Positions 13,154 to 21,453 of a DNA stretch of 23,071 nt are shown here, in pieces. The stretch is from NCBI GenBank assembly GCA_959604655.1, contig CAUHCL010000023.1, positions 1 through 23,071 on the forward strand. The letters run 5' to 3'. Origin of the DNA: an uncultured Alistipes sp. Its GTDB lineage: Bacteria > Bacteroidota > Bacteroidia > Bacteroidales > Rikenellaceae. Below the pieces are notes generated by a model, which was not told the DNA's origin, made no database searches, and saw nothing but the letters and a program-made list of their open reading frames with translations. Every line of letters begins with the position of its first letter. Within the stretch, counting starts at the first letter, position 1. A program made the position numbers and the translations under genes.

Positions 13154-13936
13154 CTAAATCAACCCGTAATGCTCCAGCGCGAGCGCCACCCCGCCGTGGT
13201 CCACGTCGGAGGTGATGTAATCGGCCGCGGCCTTCAGATCGTCGCATGCGTTACCCATGGCCACGCCCACGGCCGCATCGCGCACGATGGGGATGTCGTT
13301 GCCGCCGTCGCCGAAAGCCATGGCCCCGGCCATCGTGAGGCCGTAGAACTCCATGACCTTGCGCGCACCCACCGACTTGTCGATCCCGCGCATGTTTATA
13401 TCCATGAATATGTCGATCCAGCGCGTTCCCACGCACTCGGGAAGTTCGGCCATTATCGTCCGCTCCAGATCCTCGCCCACGTAAGGGCACATCTGCAATA
13501 CGGGTTCGGTCGCCGCTATGCGACGCAGATCGCCGACGGCGGGCGTTATGTGGATCATATCGATTATGCTCTGCACGCGGTCGGTAATGCGGTCGATATA
13601 GATGTCGTCGTGGGTCATAAGGGCCGCCTGGAAACCGTACTTATCCTCTAAGGCGAACACTTTTTCGAGCGTCTCGCGCGGAAACGAACGCTCGAAAATC
13701 CTGCGGCCGTCGGCCGTGACGCAGTAGCTGCCGTTCACCGTGACGTATCCGTCGACCTCGATGTCGCTTATCACCTCGGTATGGCGCAGCAGGCGTCCCG
13801 TGGATATGAACACATTCACACCGCGCTCGCGCAGACGCTCTATCGCCCGCCGCGCCGACTCGGGCACCGAGTGGGAAGCGAAGCTGACCAGAGTGCCGTC
13901 TATGTCGAAGAATACCGCTTTTATCTTGTCGTTCAT
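13154..13936 (-). CDS. Cof-type HAD-IIB phosphatase
   Basis: The protein has 260 aa. HAD motif I is DIDGT (11-15: nucleophile Asp11, acid/base Asp13), motif II is ISTGR (44-48), motif III Lys187 lies in GIDKSVG, and motif IV is GDGGND (209-214). A C2-type cap lies between motifs II and III. This is the Cof/YidA group of cytoplasmic phosphatases, which act on sugar phosphates, flavin mononucleotide or similar small molecules. The exact substrate cannot be told. It is the first gene of the operon with tsaB and the PNPOx-like flavoprotein. An FMN link to the flavoprotein is tempting but is only an inference. All catalytic residues are present. Confidence 0.92.
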   Translation of the reverse strand: MNDKIKAVFFDIDGTLVSFASHSVPESARRAIERLRERGVNVFISTGRLLRHTEVISDIEVDGYVTVNGSYCVTADGRRIFERSFPRETLEKVFALEDKYGFQAALMTHDDIYIDRITDRVQSIIDMIHITPAVGDLRRIAATEPVLQMCPYVGEDLERTIMAELPECVGTRWIDIFMDINMRGIDKSVGARKVMEFYGLTMAGAMAFGDGGNDIPIVRDAAVGVAMGNACDDLKAAADYITSDVDHGGVALALEHYGLI

Positions 13937-13961
13937 ATAATTAGTAAATTCCTTTCGATAT

Positions 13962-14027
13962 TTATCTTCGGCGGCTGCGGGGGTCGCGCTTTGCGCGAGC
14001 CGCCGAAGATAACGCCGCTTCGCGGCG
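13962..14027. repeat. Dispersed palindromic repeat, family B, copy 2
   Basis: The arms TTATCTTCGGCGGCT (13962-13976) and AGCCGCCGAAGATAA (13998-14012) are identical to the copy at 5136-5191. The loop is shorter (five G rather than nine) and keeps CGCG/CGCG. A second hairpin, CGCCGC/GCGGCG (14013-14027), follows. It lies between smpB and the HAD gene, both on the minus strand. Confidence 0.85.
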
Positions 14028-14065
14028 CAAAACCGAAAAATTTTCGCAAAGCGCCTTGTTCCGCG

Positions 14066-14527
14066 TTATTTATACCGCTTCATCGCCTTGTCCATCTCGC
14101 GCTTGGCATCGTTCTCCTTCAGATACTCGCGCTTGTCGTAAGCCTTGCGGCCGCGGGCCAGTCCCACCACCACCTTGGCATATCCCTTCTCGCTGATGAA
14201 CAGCCGCAGGCCCACTATCGTGAGGCCGCGGTCCTGCAACGCACGCTGCAACTTGGCCAGCTCCTTGCGCTGCAACAGCAGTTTGCGGTCGCGCTTGGGA
14301 GCGTGGTTGTTGCAGGTGCCCCAGCCGTACTCGGCCACGTTCATGCCGCGTATCCACAGCTCGCCCTTGTCGAAATAGCAGTAGCAGTCGGTAAGCGACG
14401 CCTTGCCCAGACGGATGGACTTGATCTCGGTACCCGCCAGCACCACGCCCGCGATGTACTCTTCGAGTATCTCGTAGTCGAACGTCGCACGTTTGTTGCG
14501 TATGTTTATATTCTTATAATCGGCCAT
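14066..14527 (-). CDS. smpB: SsrA-binding protein SmpB
   Basis: The 153-aa length is normal. The sequence shows the SmpB signature: NKRATFDYEILEEYIAGVVL, LAGTEIKSIRLGKASLTD, then GELWIRGMNVAEY, and a C-terminal basic helix GRKAYDKREYLKENDAKREM. SmpB binds tmRNA and occupies the ribosomal A site so that stalled ribosomes are rescued by trans-translation. The basic tail reads along the empty mRNA channel. The ssrA gene itself is not in this window. It stands between dnaG and the HAD gene on the minus strand, separated from both by repeat-bearing gaps, so it probably has its own transcript. Confidence 0.97.
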   Translation of the reverse strand: MADYKNINIRNKRATFDYEILEEYIAGVVLAGTEIKSIRLGKASLTDCYCYFDKGELWIRGMNVAEYGWGTCNNHAPKRDRKLLLQRKELAKLQRALQDRGLTIVGLRLFISEKGYAKVVVGLARGRKAYDKREYLKENDAKREMDKAMKRYK

Positions 14528-14937
14528 ATATCTCTTTCTCGTAATCCCGTTACGTCATTTCCGCATCCTTTCGTGGCATCGTTTTTGCAACTTTTCGGCA
14601 CGGGTAGGACCGGATAAAGGTAACTAATTCTTTTATCTTTGATATGTTTTACTACACATCTTTCTGTTTATTTTCTGTTTGCACACGGTATGCGCAGTGA
14701 TGCGTGTACGCCTCCGGCTCCTACCCTTTTTTTCTAATCGAGGTTTTCACGATATCGGGCATGTTATCTCGCTATCCGACGCATACTGCTTGCGGCCGGC
14801 GGCCGCATATACAGTTGTTACCTATCCCCCCAACCCCCTTTCTGTAAAGGGGGCTTCGGTCGCTGCGCTCCGAAAGCGACAAATCGCCGACTCCATACGC
14901 ATGTCTCACGCATCCGCCCTTCATACAAGGGTTTCGG
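14528..14937. repeat. Gene-free gap with small palindromic repeats after dnaG
   Basis: The gap between smpB and dnaG holds no convincing gene. CCCCCTTT (14834-14841), CTGT and AAAGGGGG (14846-14853) form a perfect hairpin preceded by a C-rich stretch. CCCTT/AAGGG (14918-14931) forms a second, weaker one. The sequence is of the PPLQKGGWG-encoding type seen as intergenic repeats in many bacteria (from memory). It may serve as a 3' end for dnaG. TATCTTTG at 14634-14641 is a -7-like box with no gene after it. Confidence 0.45.
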
Positions 14938-14945
14938 CCGCCGCG

Positions 14946-16940
14946 TTACAAGATCAACCGCTGGCTCTGCTTGGCCAAGGCGAGTTTCACCTGGTTGAGT
15001 TTCGAGAGCTGCATGAGGCATTCGGCCTGCTCCTCGTCGCTCAGCGACTCGTCCTTCAAACGCTCGCGCTGCTCGTTTATCATGCGTTCCACCACCTTCG
15101 AGCGATAGAGCACTATGGCCTTGGGCACCCCCACGGCCAGCATCTCGCTTTCGCTCTCGACGTGCACGTCCTTACGCCGCCATATCTCGCTGGGCACGTA
15201 GTTGTCGTCCGACGTCAGCAGATCGACCGCCATGTTGCATACCTCGGGATCGGGGTGGTTGACGAACACCTGCGCGGGCACCTCGACGCCCGTGCCCAGC
15301 TCGCGCCACTTGTCGCGATAGACATTCAGCATGCGGTCGTAGATCGGATTGGTGAACGATATGGCGTCGGCATCGAGATTGTCGAAGATCTCGGCGGCGA
15401 TGTTTATCTCCACCACATTGCGTCCTTCGGTCACCTCGAAGCTCTTGTGTCCCGATTTGAGCAGATATTTCACTATCTCACGCTCCAGCGCATCGACGCT
15501 GCTGCCCGCCACGGCAGGCTTGGTGAGGTCGGGTTCCGCCCCCGTCTCGGCGGCAGGCGTCTGCGGCTGCTCGCGGCGCATGGCCATCTGCTGACGGCGT
15601 ATGAACTCGCCTGCCTCTCGGTCGCCCGACTGTGTGGCACGCTTACGCGCCACCTCGGCTATGAGCACCCCCTCGTCGACATCCATTATGCGGGAGCACT
15701 CCTTTATGAAGACCGCACGCTGTATCGAATCGGGTATCTGCACTATGGAACGCACCATGTCGCCGATCACCTCCGACCGCTTGATCGGGTCCGCCCCCGC
15801 CTCGCGCAGCATCAGCTTGGCCTTGAACGTGAGGAAATCCTCCTCGTGCTCGCGAACATAGGCGTGCACCTCATCGGCCGTATGGGCGCGGGCGAACGAA
15901 TCGGGGTCGTGCTCGGGCGGCAGCAGCACCACACGCACGTTCATGCCCTCCTTCAGGATCATGTCGATTCCGCGCAGAGAGGCGTGTATGCCCGCCGAAT
16001 CGCCGTCGTATATCACCGTTATATTACGCGTGAAGCGGTGCAGCAGCTGTATCTGCTCGGTCGTGAGCGAGGTGCCCGACGAGGCCACCACGTTCTCCAC
16101 GCCCGCCTGGTGCATCGAAATCACGTCGGTGTAACCCTCCACCATGATGGCGAAATCCTGCTGCTGGATGGCTTTCTTCGCAAAATAGAGGCCGTAAAGC
16201 TCACGCTTCTTGCTGTATATCTCGCTCTCGGGCGAATTCTGGTACTTCGCGACCGATTTGTCGGTGCGCAGCGTACGTCCGCCGAACGCCACCACGCGCC
16301 CCGAGATATTGTGCACGGGGAACATCACGCGGTCGCGGAAACGGTCGTACAGACGCCCGTCGCTCTCGCGCTTTATGGCAAGGCCCGTCGATACCAGAAA
16401 CTCCTCCTTGTATCCCGCAGCCAGGGCCGCCTGCGTCAGGGCGTCGCCGCGGGCCGAACAGAATCCCAGACCGAATTTGCGGATTGTGGCCTCCGAGAAA
16501 CCGCGCTTCTGCGCGAAATAGCTCATGCCGACGCTCTTGCCCTCGGGGTTGCCCGTGAGATATTTCGCGAAATACTCCGACGCCCAGCCGTTGAGCGCGA
16601 ACATGCTCTCGCGGTCGTTGTTGCGGCGCACGTCTTCCTCGGTCATGGCGCGTTCCTCGACCTCGATGCCGTAGCGCTTGGCCACCATGCGCAGCGCCTC
16701 GGGGTAGCCGACGCTCTCGTGCTCCATGATGAAGGTGACGGCATTGCCGCCCTTGCCGCAGCCGAAGCACTTGAACACACCCTTCGACGGCGAGACTACG
16801 AACGACGGCGTCTTTTCGTTGTGGAACGGACAGCACGCCTGGTAGTTCACGCCCTTTTTCTTGAGCGTGACGTAATCGCCGATAATATCGACGATATTGG
16901 CGGCGGCATAAATTCGGTCTATGGTGGCGCGATCGATCAT
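14946..16940 (-). CDS. dnaG: DNA primase DnaG
   Basis: The protein has 664 aa from ATG 16940 (MIDRATIDRIYAAANIVDII). The open frame continues four codons to a TTG, which I reject. The CHC2 zinc-binding domain has Cys37, His40, Cys58 and Cys61 (CPFHNEKTPSF; CFGCGKGG). The catalytic core shows the TOPRIM signature with Glu268 in VEGYTD and Asp312/Asp314 in YDGDSAG. The C-terminal ~230 residues form the helicase-interaction region, which starts after a Gln/Ala-rich linker (residues ~450-480). DnaG makes the RNA primers for replication. It stands alone on the minus strand, divergent from the nucleoside hydrolase, with a -7 box at 16958-16965. This is a core gene and the call is secure. Confidence 0.97.
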   Translation of the reverse strand: MIDRATIDRIYAAANIVDIIGDYVTLKKKGVNYQACCPFHNEKTPSFVVSPSKGVFKCFGCGKGGNAVTFIMEHESVGYPEALRMVAKRYGIEVEERAMTEEDVRRNNDRESMFALNGWASEYFAKYLTGNPEGKSVGMSYFAQKRGFSEATIRKFGLGFCSARGDALTQAALAAGYKEEFLVSTGLAIKRESDGRLYDRFRDRVMFPVHNISGRVVAFGGRTLRTDKSVAKYQNSPESEIYSKKRELYGLYFAKKAIQQQDFAIMVEGYTDVISMHQAGVENVVASSGTSLTTEQIQLLHRFTRNITVIYDGDSAGIHASLRGIDMILKEGMNVRVVLLPPEHDPDSFARAHTADEVHAYVREHEEDFLTFKAKLMLREAGADPIKRSEVIGDMVRSIVQIPDSIQRAVFIKECSRIMDVDEGVLIAEVARKRATQSGDREAGEFIRRQQMAMRREQPQTPAAETGAEPDLTKPAVAGSSVDALEREIVKYLLKSGHKSFEVTEGRNVVEINIAAEIFDNLDADAISFTNPIYDRMLNVYRDKWRELGTGVEVPAQVFVNHPDPEVCNMAVDLLTSDDNYVPSEIWRRKDVHVESESEMLAVGVPKAIVLYRSKVVERMINEQRERLKDESLSDEEQAECLMQLSKLNQVKLALAKQSQRLIL

Positions 16941-16957
16941 ACGGGAAAACAATCGGA

Positions 16958-16965
16958 CAAAGTTA
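16958..16965 (-). promoter_or_regulatory. -7 element for dnaG
   Basis: The minus strand reads TAACTTTG, a perfect TAnnTTTG match 17 bp upstream of the dnaG ATG. No convincing -33 box is seen. Confidence 0.5.
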
Positions 16966-17057
16966 CGAAATATTCCTCAATATATACCGTCGAAAACAAA
17001 CATCCGCCGCAAAGCGTGCTTCGCGGCACGGAGGAACGCAGGATTCCGTTTTTTTCG

Positions 17058-17065
17058 TATATTTG
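17058..17065 (+). promoter_or_regulatory. -7 element for the nucleoside hydrolase gene
   Basis: TATATTTG is a perfect -7 match 28 bp upstream of ATG 17094. The -33 region is weak. Confidence 0.5.
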
Positions 17066-17093
17066 TAAGGAATCAACGCAAAACATCGAAACC

Positions 17094-18107
17094 ATGAAAA
17101 AACTGCTACTCATCCTATCCCTGGCAGCCGTATGCTGCACGACAACCGTTGCGGCACGCGGCAGGGGGCAAGCCGTAATATTCGAGACCGACATGGGTAA
17201 CGACATAGACGACGTCATGGCGCTCGACCTGCTTTTCAAGAACATGGATCGGGGCGTGATCGATCTGATAGGAATAAGCGTACACAAGAACAATCCCCAT
17301 GCGGCGGAATTCATCGACATAATGCGCAACTGGTACGGATACCGAAAAGTGCCCATAGGGATCAACACCCGCTGCGTGACCGACACCGAGTGCGTAGACT
17401 ACGCCACCGAGGTGTGCCGCATGACCGACACCGACGGACGGCCGCTCTTCGCCCGTTCCGAGAAGCCGAAGTACGAGGAATCGGTCGACATGTACCGCCG
17501 CCTGCTCGCCTCGCAGCCCGACAAGTCGGTGGTCGTAATAACCGTGGGATTCTCCACCACCATGGCCGACCTGCTGCACAGCGGGCCCGACCGCCATTCG
17601 AAACTCTCGGGACGCGAGCTGGTGGAGCGCAAGGTAAAGTATTTCTCGGTCATGGCGGGCGAGTTCGCGAAAGAGAACTACGCCGAATACAACGTATGGA
17701 ACGACGCGGAGTCGGCACGCTGCTTCTTCGACGAATCGCCCGTACCTATGGTGATAACCCCGTTCACCATAGGCACGCAGATATGCTACCCGGGCCGCAG
17801 CATAGCCGAGGATTTCGATTGGGGACGCCCGCATCCGATGGTCGAGGCCTACAAGGCATACGCCGAGATGCCCTACGACCGCCCCACGTGGGACATAATC
17901 GCCGCATGCTACGCCTGCATCCCCGATTCCGACATGTTCTCGCTCTCGGACAGCGGCGAAGTGACGATCGTCGGCAAGGGGGTGACCGTGTTCGAGCCAA
18001 ACGCCAAAGGACGGTACAGAATACTGGACGCCACGCCCGAGCAGCGGCAGAAGATACTGCGGCATTTCATACGCGAGCTGACAACGAAGCCACGGCGGAT
18101 GAAATAA
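17094..18107 (+). CDS. Exported nucleoside hydrolase-like protein (IUNH superfamily)
   Basis: The protein has 337 aa from ATG 17094. The frame stays open for more than 2 kb upstream, but that part is antisense to dnaG and is rejected. A signal peptide (1-~21) precedes the metal-binding motif ETDMGNDIDDVMAL (31-44). This is a variant of the usual DTDPGxDDA in which MGNDIDD has two extra residues, as I recall from a Bacteroidetes subgroup. A later segment, RPTWDIIAACYAC, matches the conserved C-terminal part of the family. Members cleave the N-glycosidic bond of ribonucleosides with a bound calcium ion. Export suggests periplasmic nucleoside scavenging. The S1/P1 nuclease at 19996 could supply nucleotides upstream of it. 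The substrate is unknown. A strong terminator follows. Confidence 0.87.
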   Translation: MKKLLLILSLAAVCCTTTVAARGRGQAVIFETDMGNDIDDVMALDLLFKNMDRGVIDLIGISVHKNNPHAAEFIDIMRNWYGYRKVPIGINTRCVTDTECVDYATEVCRMTDTDGRPLFARSEKPKYEESVDMYRRLLASQPDKSVVVITVGFSTTMADLLHSGPDRHSKLSGRELVERKVKYFSVMAGEFAKENYAEYNVWNDAESARCFFDESPVPMVITPFTIGTQICYPGRSIAEDFDWGRPHPMVEAYKAYAEMPYDRPTWDIIAACYACIPDSDMFSLSDSGEVTIVGKGVTVFEPNAKGRYRILDATPEQRQKILRHFIRELTTKPRRMK

Positions 18108-18127
18108 AAAGGGCGCAAAGGCAGCCG

Positions 18128-18170
18128 AAAGGGGCGATCGGGGAGCGTAAACTCTCCGATCGCCCCTTTT
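18128..18170 (+). terminator. Terminator of the nucleoside hydrolase gene
   Basis: An 18-bp stem has its left arm at 18128-18145 and its right arm at 18152-18169, with one G-T pair, a CGTAAA loop and a closing run of T. Confidence 0.92.
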
Positions 18171-18207
18171 ATCACGCGCCGCAGGAGTCGAAATATTGCG
18201 ATTCGTA

Positions 18208-18238
18208 TTTGGAGAGGTGGAAAATTGTATTATCTTTG
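18208..18238 (+). promoter_or_regulatory. Promoter of rho
   Basis: TTTG (18208-18211), a 19-bp spacer and TATCTTTG (18231-18238) are a perfect Bacteroidetes promoter. The leader to ATG 18307 is about 60 nt and holds no obvious attenuator. Confidence 0.82.
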
Positions 18239-18306
18239 CATCGTCAAAAAAATAATCGTTCGATTATTTTGCAATCAGCGAATTATAGATAAACACGAAT
18301 CATAAC

Positions 18307-19986
18307 ATGCAAGATTTAAGCGCACTCGAAGGTAAGACCCTTGCGGAATTACGCGAGATCGGCAAGGTGCTGGGTATAACCGACACCACGCTGAAAAAGA
18401 AGGAGTTGTTAACCAAAATAGCCGAAAGCGCCAACTCTTTCGGCTCCGCTGCGGAAGAGGGCACGGACGAAAACGCCGCCGAGGCCGCCGCACCCAGACC
18501 GCGCGGACGCCGACCCCGAATGAATACGCTGCGCATAGAGGAGAACAAGCCCGCGGGCGAAGCGTCGGCGGAATACATCGCCGCCCCGTCCGATGCGTCG
18601 GGCGAATCTTCGGCCCCTGCGTCGGCAGGCGGCGCGGAGGACGATGAAACGCCCCAGCCCAAACGCCGCGGACGCAAGCCCAAGGCGCTGAAGGAGCAGG
18701 AGGAACGCGAAGCGGCGGAAAAGGCCGCAGCCGAGGCGGAGCAGACGCGGACACCGCAGTTCGAGCAGGCCGCGCCCCAGCAGAACAGACCGTACCAGCA
18801 GGCACCCGCCTACCAGCACGCCGCGCAGCAGCATTCGGCGCAGCGTCCCGACCAGATCAAGGAGTACTTCGCGGGCGAGATCATCGGCGAAGGAGTTCTG
18901 GAGGTCATGCCCGACGGTTACGGATTCCTCCGTTCGGCCGACTACAACTACCTCAACTCGCCAGACGACATATACGTATCGCCGTCGCAGATCAAACTCT
19001 TCGGTCTGAAACCGGGCGACACCATAAGCGGCGTGATCCACCCCCCGAAGGAGGGCGAGAAATACTTCCCGCTCATACGCGTGAACGAGATCAACGGACT
19101 CTCGCCCGAGTACATCCGCGACCGCGTGCAGTTCGAGTACATGACCCCGCTGTTCCCGAGCGAGAAGTTCAACCTCACGGGCAAGGGCCACAACAATCTG
19201 TCGAACCGCGTGGTCGACCTCTTCTCGCCCATAGGCAAGGGGCAGCGCGGACTGATCGTGGCGCAGCCCAAGACGGGTAAGACCATGCTGCTGCAATCGA
19301 TAGCCAACGCCATAGCCGACAACCACCCCGAGGTGTACATGATCGTGCTGCTGATCGACGAGCGTCCCGAGGAAGTGACCGAGATGGCGCGCAACGTGAA
19401 GGCCGAGGTGGTGGCCTCGACTTTCGACGAGCAGGCGTCGCGTCACGTGAAGGTGGCCGAAATGGTGCTGGAGAAAGCCAAGCGAATGGTGGAATGCGGC
19501 CACGACGTGGTGATATTCCTCGACTCGATAACCCGTCTGGCCCGCGCCTACAACTCGGTGCAGCCCGCATCGGGCAAGGTGCTCTCGGGAGGTGTGGACG
19601 CCAACGCCCTCCACAAGCCCAAGCGCTTCTTCGGCGCCGCGCGAAACACCGAGGAAAAGGGTTCGCTCACCATCATAGCCACCGCCCTTATCGACACGGG
19701 CTCGAAGATGGACGAGGTGATCTTCGAGGAATTCAAGGGTACGGGCAACATGGAGTTGCAGCTCGACCGCAGATTGTCGAACAAGCGGGTATACCCTGCG
19801 GTGGACGTAATCTCGTCGGGGACGCGCCGCGAAGACCTGCTGCTGCCGCGCGAGGTCATGAACCGCACGTGGGTGATGCGCAAATATCTGTCGGAGATGA
19901 CCACCGTGGAGGCTATGGAGTTCCTCCAGAAGCAGATGTCGCTGACAGAGACCAACGAGGAATTCCTCGCCACGATGAACCAATAA
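18307..19986 (+). CDS. rho: Transcription termination factor Rho with long disordered N-terminal insertion
   Basis: The protein has 559 aa, about 140 more than E. coli Rho. Residues 1-45 are the Rho N-terminal helical domain (LAELREIGKVLGI). Residues ~46-185 are a low-complexity insertion: Ala/Glu-rich with basic patches RPRGRRPR (64-71) and PKRRGRKPK (118-126), then a Gln/Pro/Ala tract. Residues ~186-260 are the cold-shock-like RNA-binding domain (DGYGFLRS). The ATPase core has the P-loop QPKTGKTM (320-327), Walker B VVIFLDS (401-407), Q-loop around VLSGGVDANAL (425-435) and R-loop GSKMDEVIFEEFKGTGN (465-481). Rho is a hexameric RNA translocase that ends transcription. Long insertions are known in Bacteroidetes Rho. 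An S1/P1 nuclease gene starts 9 nt downstream. Confidence 0.98.
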   Translation: MQDLSALEGKTLAELREIGKVLGITDTTLKKKELLTKIAESANSFGSAAEEGTDENAAEAAAPRPRGRRPRMNTLRIEENKPAGEASAEYIAAPSDASGESSAPASAGGAEDDETPQPKRRGRKPKALKEQEEREAAEKAAAEAEQTRTPQFEQAAPQQNRPYQQAPAYQHAAQQHSAQRPDQIKEYFAGEIIGEGVLEVMPDGYGFLRSADYNYLNSPDDIYVSPSQIKLFGLKPGDTISGVIHPPKEGEKYFPLIRVNEINGLSPEYIRDRVQFEYMTPLFPSEKFNLTGKGHNNLSNRVVDLFSPIGKGQRGLIVAQPKTGKTMLLQSIANAIADNHPEVYMIVLLIDERPEEVTEMARNVKAEVVASTFDEQASRHVKVAEMVLEKAKRMVECGHDVVIFLDSITRLARAYNSVQPASGKVLSGGVDANALHKPKRFFGAARNTEEKGSLTIIATALIDTGSKMDEVIFEEFKGTGNMELQLDRRLSNKRVYPAVDVISSGTRREDLLLPREVMNRTWVMRKYLSEMTTVEAMEFLQKQMSLTETNEEFLATMNQ

Positions 19987-19995
19987 ACCCTAACG

Positions 19996-20769
19996 ATGAA
20001 GAGACTCATTATATGCGCGCTCGCTGCGCTGTGCATCGTCCCCGACGCATTCGGATGGGGACAGAAAGGCCACGACGTGGTGGCCTACATCGCCGAATGC
20101 CATCTGTCGCGCCGCGCCGCACGCCGCGTGACCCGCGCCCTCGAAGGCCGCTCGCCCGTCTACTACGCCAACTGGATGGACAACGCGAGCCATACATCCG
20201 AGTATGCCTATTCGAGCTCGTGGCACTATGCCAACGTAGACGAAGGCTACACCTACCGGACCATGCCCCGCAACGAGGCGGGCGATGTGATAACCGCGCT
20301 GCACGACATAATCGCCAAACTGCGCAAGGGCGGGCTTACGCCCCAGGAGGAAAACATAGCCCTGCGGATGCTGGTGCACCTCGTGGGCGATCTCCACTGC
20401 CCCATGCACGCGGGCCACAAGAGCGATCTGGGCGGCAACACGGTTTCGGTGATCTACTTCGGAACGCCCACCAAGCTGCACACGATATGGGATACGCAGC
20501 TCGTGGAATCGGCCCACAAATGGAGCTACACCGAATGGCAGCGCCAGATCGACCGACTGACCGAGCAGCAGCAGAAGGCGATCTGCGACGGCACCATCGA
20601 GGACTGGTTCGCCGAGACGGCCGCCATCTGCGACCGTGTTTACAAGGAGCTGCCCGAAGGCACGAAGATATCGTACGACCACGTGGCGGAGTATGCCCCC
20701 GTGATAGAGAACCAGCTGCTCAAGGGCGGACTCAGATTGGCGCACATACTCAACGAAATATATCGTTAA
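19996..20769 (+). CDS. Exported S1/P1-type zinc nuclease
   Basis: The protein has 257 aa. The signal peptide ends before Trp21, so the mature protein starts WGQKGH. Every zinc ligand of P1 nuclease has a counterpart at the right spacing: Trp21/His26, Asp62/His77, His128/Asp132/His138 and His162/Asp166. Motifs are ANWMDN, SSSWHYANV, HLVGDLHCPMHAG, DLGGNTV and LHTIWDTQLV. The N-terminal Trp must be freed by signal cleavage to bind zinc, which fits export. The enzyme degrades single-stranded DNA/RNA and 3'-nucleotides in the periplasm or outside. It starts 9 nt after rho and is probably co-transcribed, with no functional link evident. It could feed the exported nucleoside hydrolase at 17094. Confidence 0.93.
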   Translation: MKRLIICALAALCIVPDAFGWGQKGHDVVAYIAECHLSRRAARRVTRALEGRSPVYYANWMDNASHTSEYAYSSSWHYANVDEGYTYRTMPRNEAGDVITALHDIIAKLRKGGLTPQEENIALRMLVHLVGDLHCPMHAGHKSDLGGNTVSVIYFGTPTKLHTIWDTQLVESAHKWSYTEWQRQIDRLTEQQQKAICDGTIEDWFAETAAICDRVYKELPEGTKISYDHVAEYAPVIENQLLKGGLRLAHILNEIYR

Positions 20770-20786
20770 GCAAATCGCCGCACTTC

Positions 20787-20824
20787 AAAAAAAGCGGGCT
20801 GCCCGACGTTCGGGCAGCCCGCTT
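20787..20824 (-). terminator. Terminator of the 186-aa gene (shared with the nuclease)
   Basis: AAGCGGGCTGCCCG (20792-20805) and CGGGCAGCCCGCTT (20811-20824) form a perfect 14-bp stem with an ACGTT loop. On the minus strand seven T follow (20793-20787), so it serves the minus-strand gene best. On the plus strand the tail is poor in T. Confidence 0.88.
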
Positions 20825-20830
20825 GTGTCA

Positions 20831-21391
20831 TTACGATGCATCGCCGTCGGAATCCTTTATGAAAGGCAGGTCTTTAAGTGCCGCGTACTCCCTGCGCAGC
20901 ATGCCTATCGCGCGTTCGTTGAAACGCTCCACCATAGGCGTCAATATCTCCACATCCTCGGGCGTCAGGTCGCACCGCATGATAAGCTCGGCCGATATCT
21001 GCAACAGATCGCCGTTGCGCGCGCACTTCTCGCACAAATAACGCATGTAGGCCTCAAACAGACGTTCGAACTCGTCCACACTGAAATCATCGGTCTCGTC
21101 GAGCGTGATAAGATTCACATTGTCGGGATCGACGTATTCGCGCTCGTACCCCGACCGTATGTCAAGATATACCTTGAAAGCATCGTCGGGACCGAAATTG
21201 TGGGCACACGTGAGAAAACGGGCGAGCGTTATGTCGTCGGTAATGCAGGCACCGTCCTTCTCGGCCCAGCCGCGCAGGTAGAGATCCGTCAGCTCGGCAT
21301 CTTTCAACATCGCGAAGATATAGTGTTTACGGCATCGCAATTCGCACAGAAATGCCATAAGTCGGTCGGTAGTGACGATGTTATCTTTCAT
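20831..21391 (-). CDS. Acidic soluble protein of unknown function
   Basis: The protein has 186 aa from ATG 21391. It has no signal peptide or transmembrane segment. It is mostly helical and acidic, with Cys scattered through it (FLCELRCRKH near residues 14-23, YLCEKCARN near 118-126). CELRC and CEKC could bind metal but are not a known zinc motif. I do not recognise the family. A terminator follows 7 nt after the stop. Upstream on the same strand lies a candidate structured RNA ending in a T7 terminator at about 21454, 62 nt before the start codon. The gene may therefore be controlled by attenuation. Confidence 0.7.
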   Translation of the reverse strand: MKDNIVTTDRLMAFLCELRCRKHYIFAMLKDAELTDLYLRGWAEKDGACITDDITLARFLTCAHNFGPDDAFKVYLDIRSGYEREYVDPDNVNLITLDETDDFSVDEFERLFEAYMRYLCEKCARNGDLLQISAELIMRCDLTPEDVEILTPMVERFNERAIGMLRREYAALKDLPFIKDSDGDAS

Positions 21392-21453
21392 GATTCAGTT
21401 ATGGTTAAAGTTAGACTGTCGATCACGTAAAAGCCGACGACGTACGAACCCGC

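Noticed and set aside
14679..17093. A 1142-codon plus-strand frame reaching back over dnaG
   Set aside because: The part upstream of 17094 is antisense to dnaG, His/Leu/Arg-rich and without domains. The nucleoside hydrolase signal peptide and -7 box place the real start at 17094.
18409..19983. A 524-codon minus-strand frame antisense to rho
   Set aside because: His/Leu/Arg-rich shadow of the rho reading frame, with no conserved motif.
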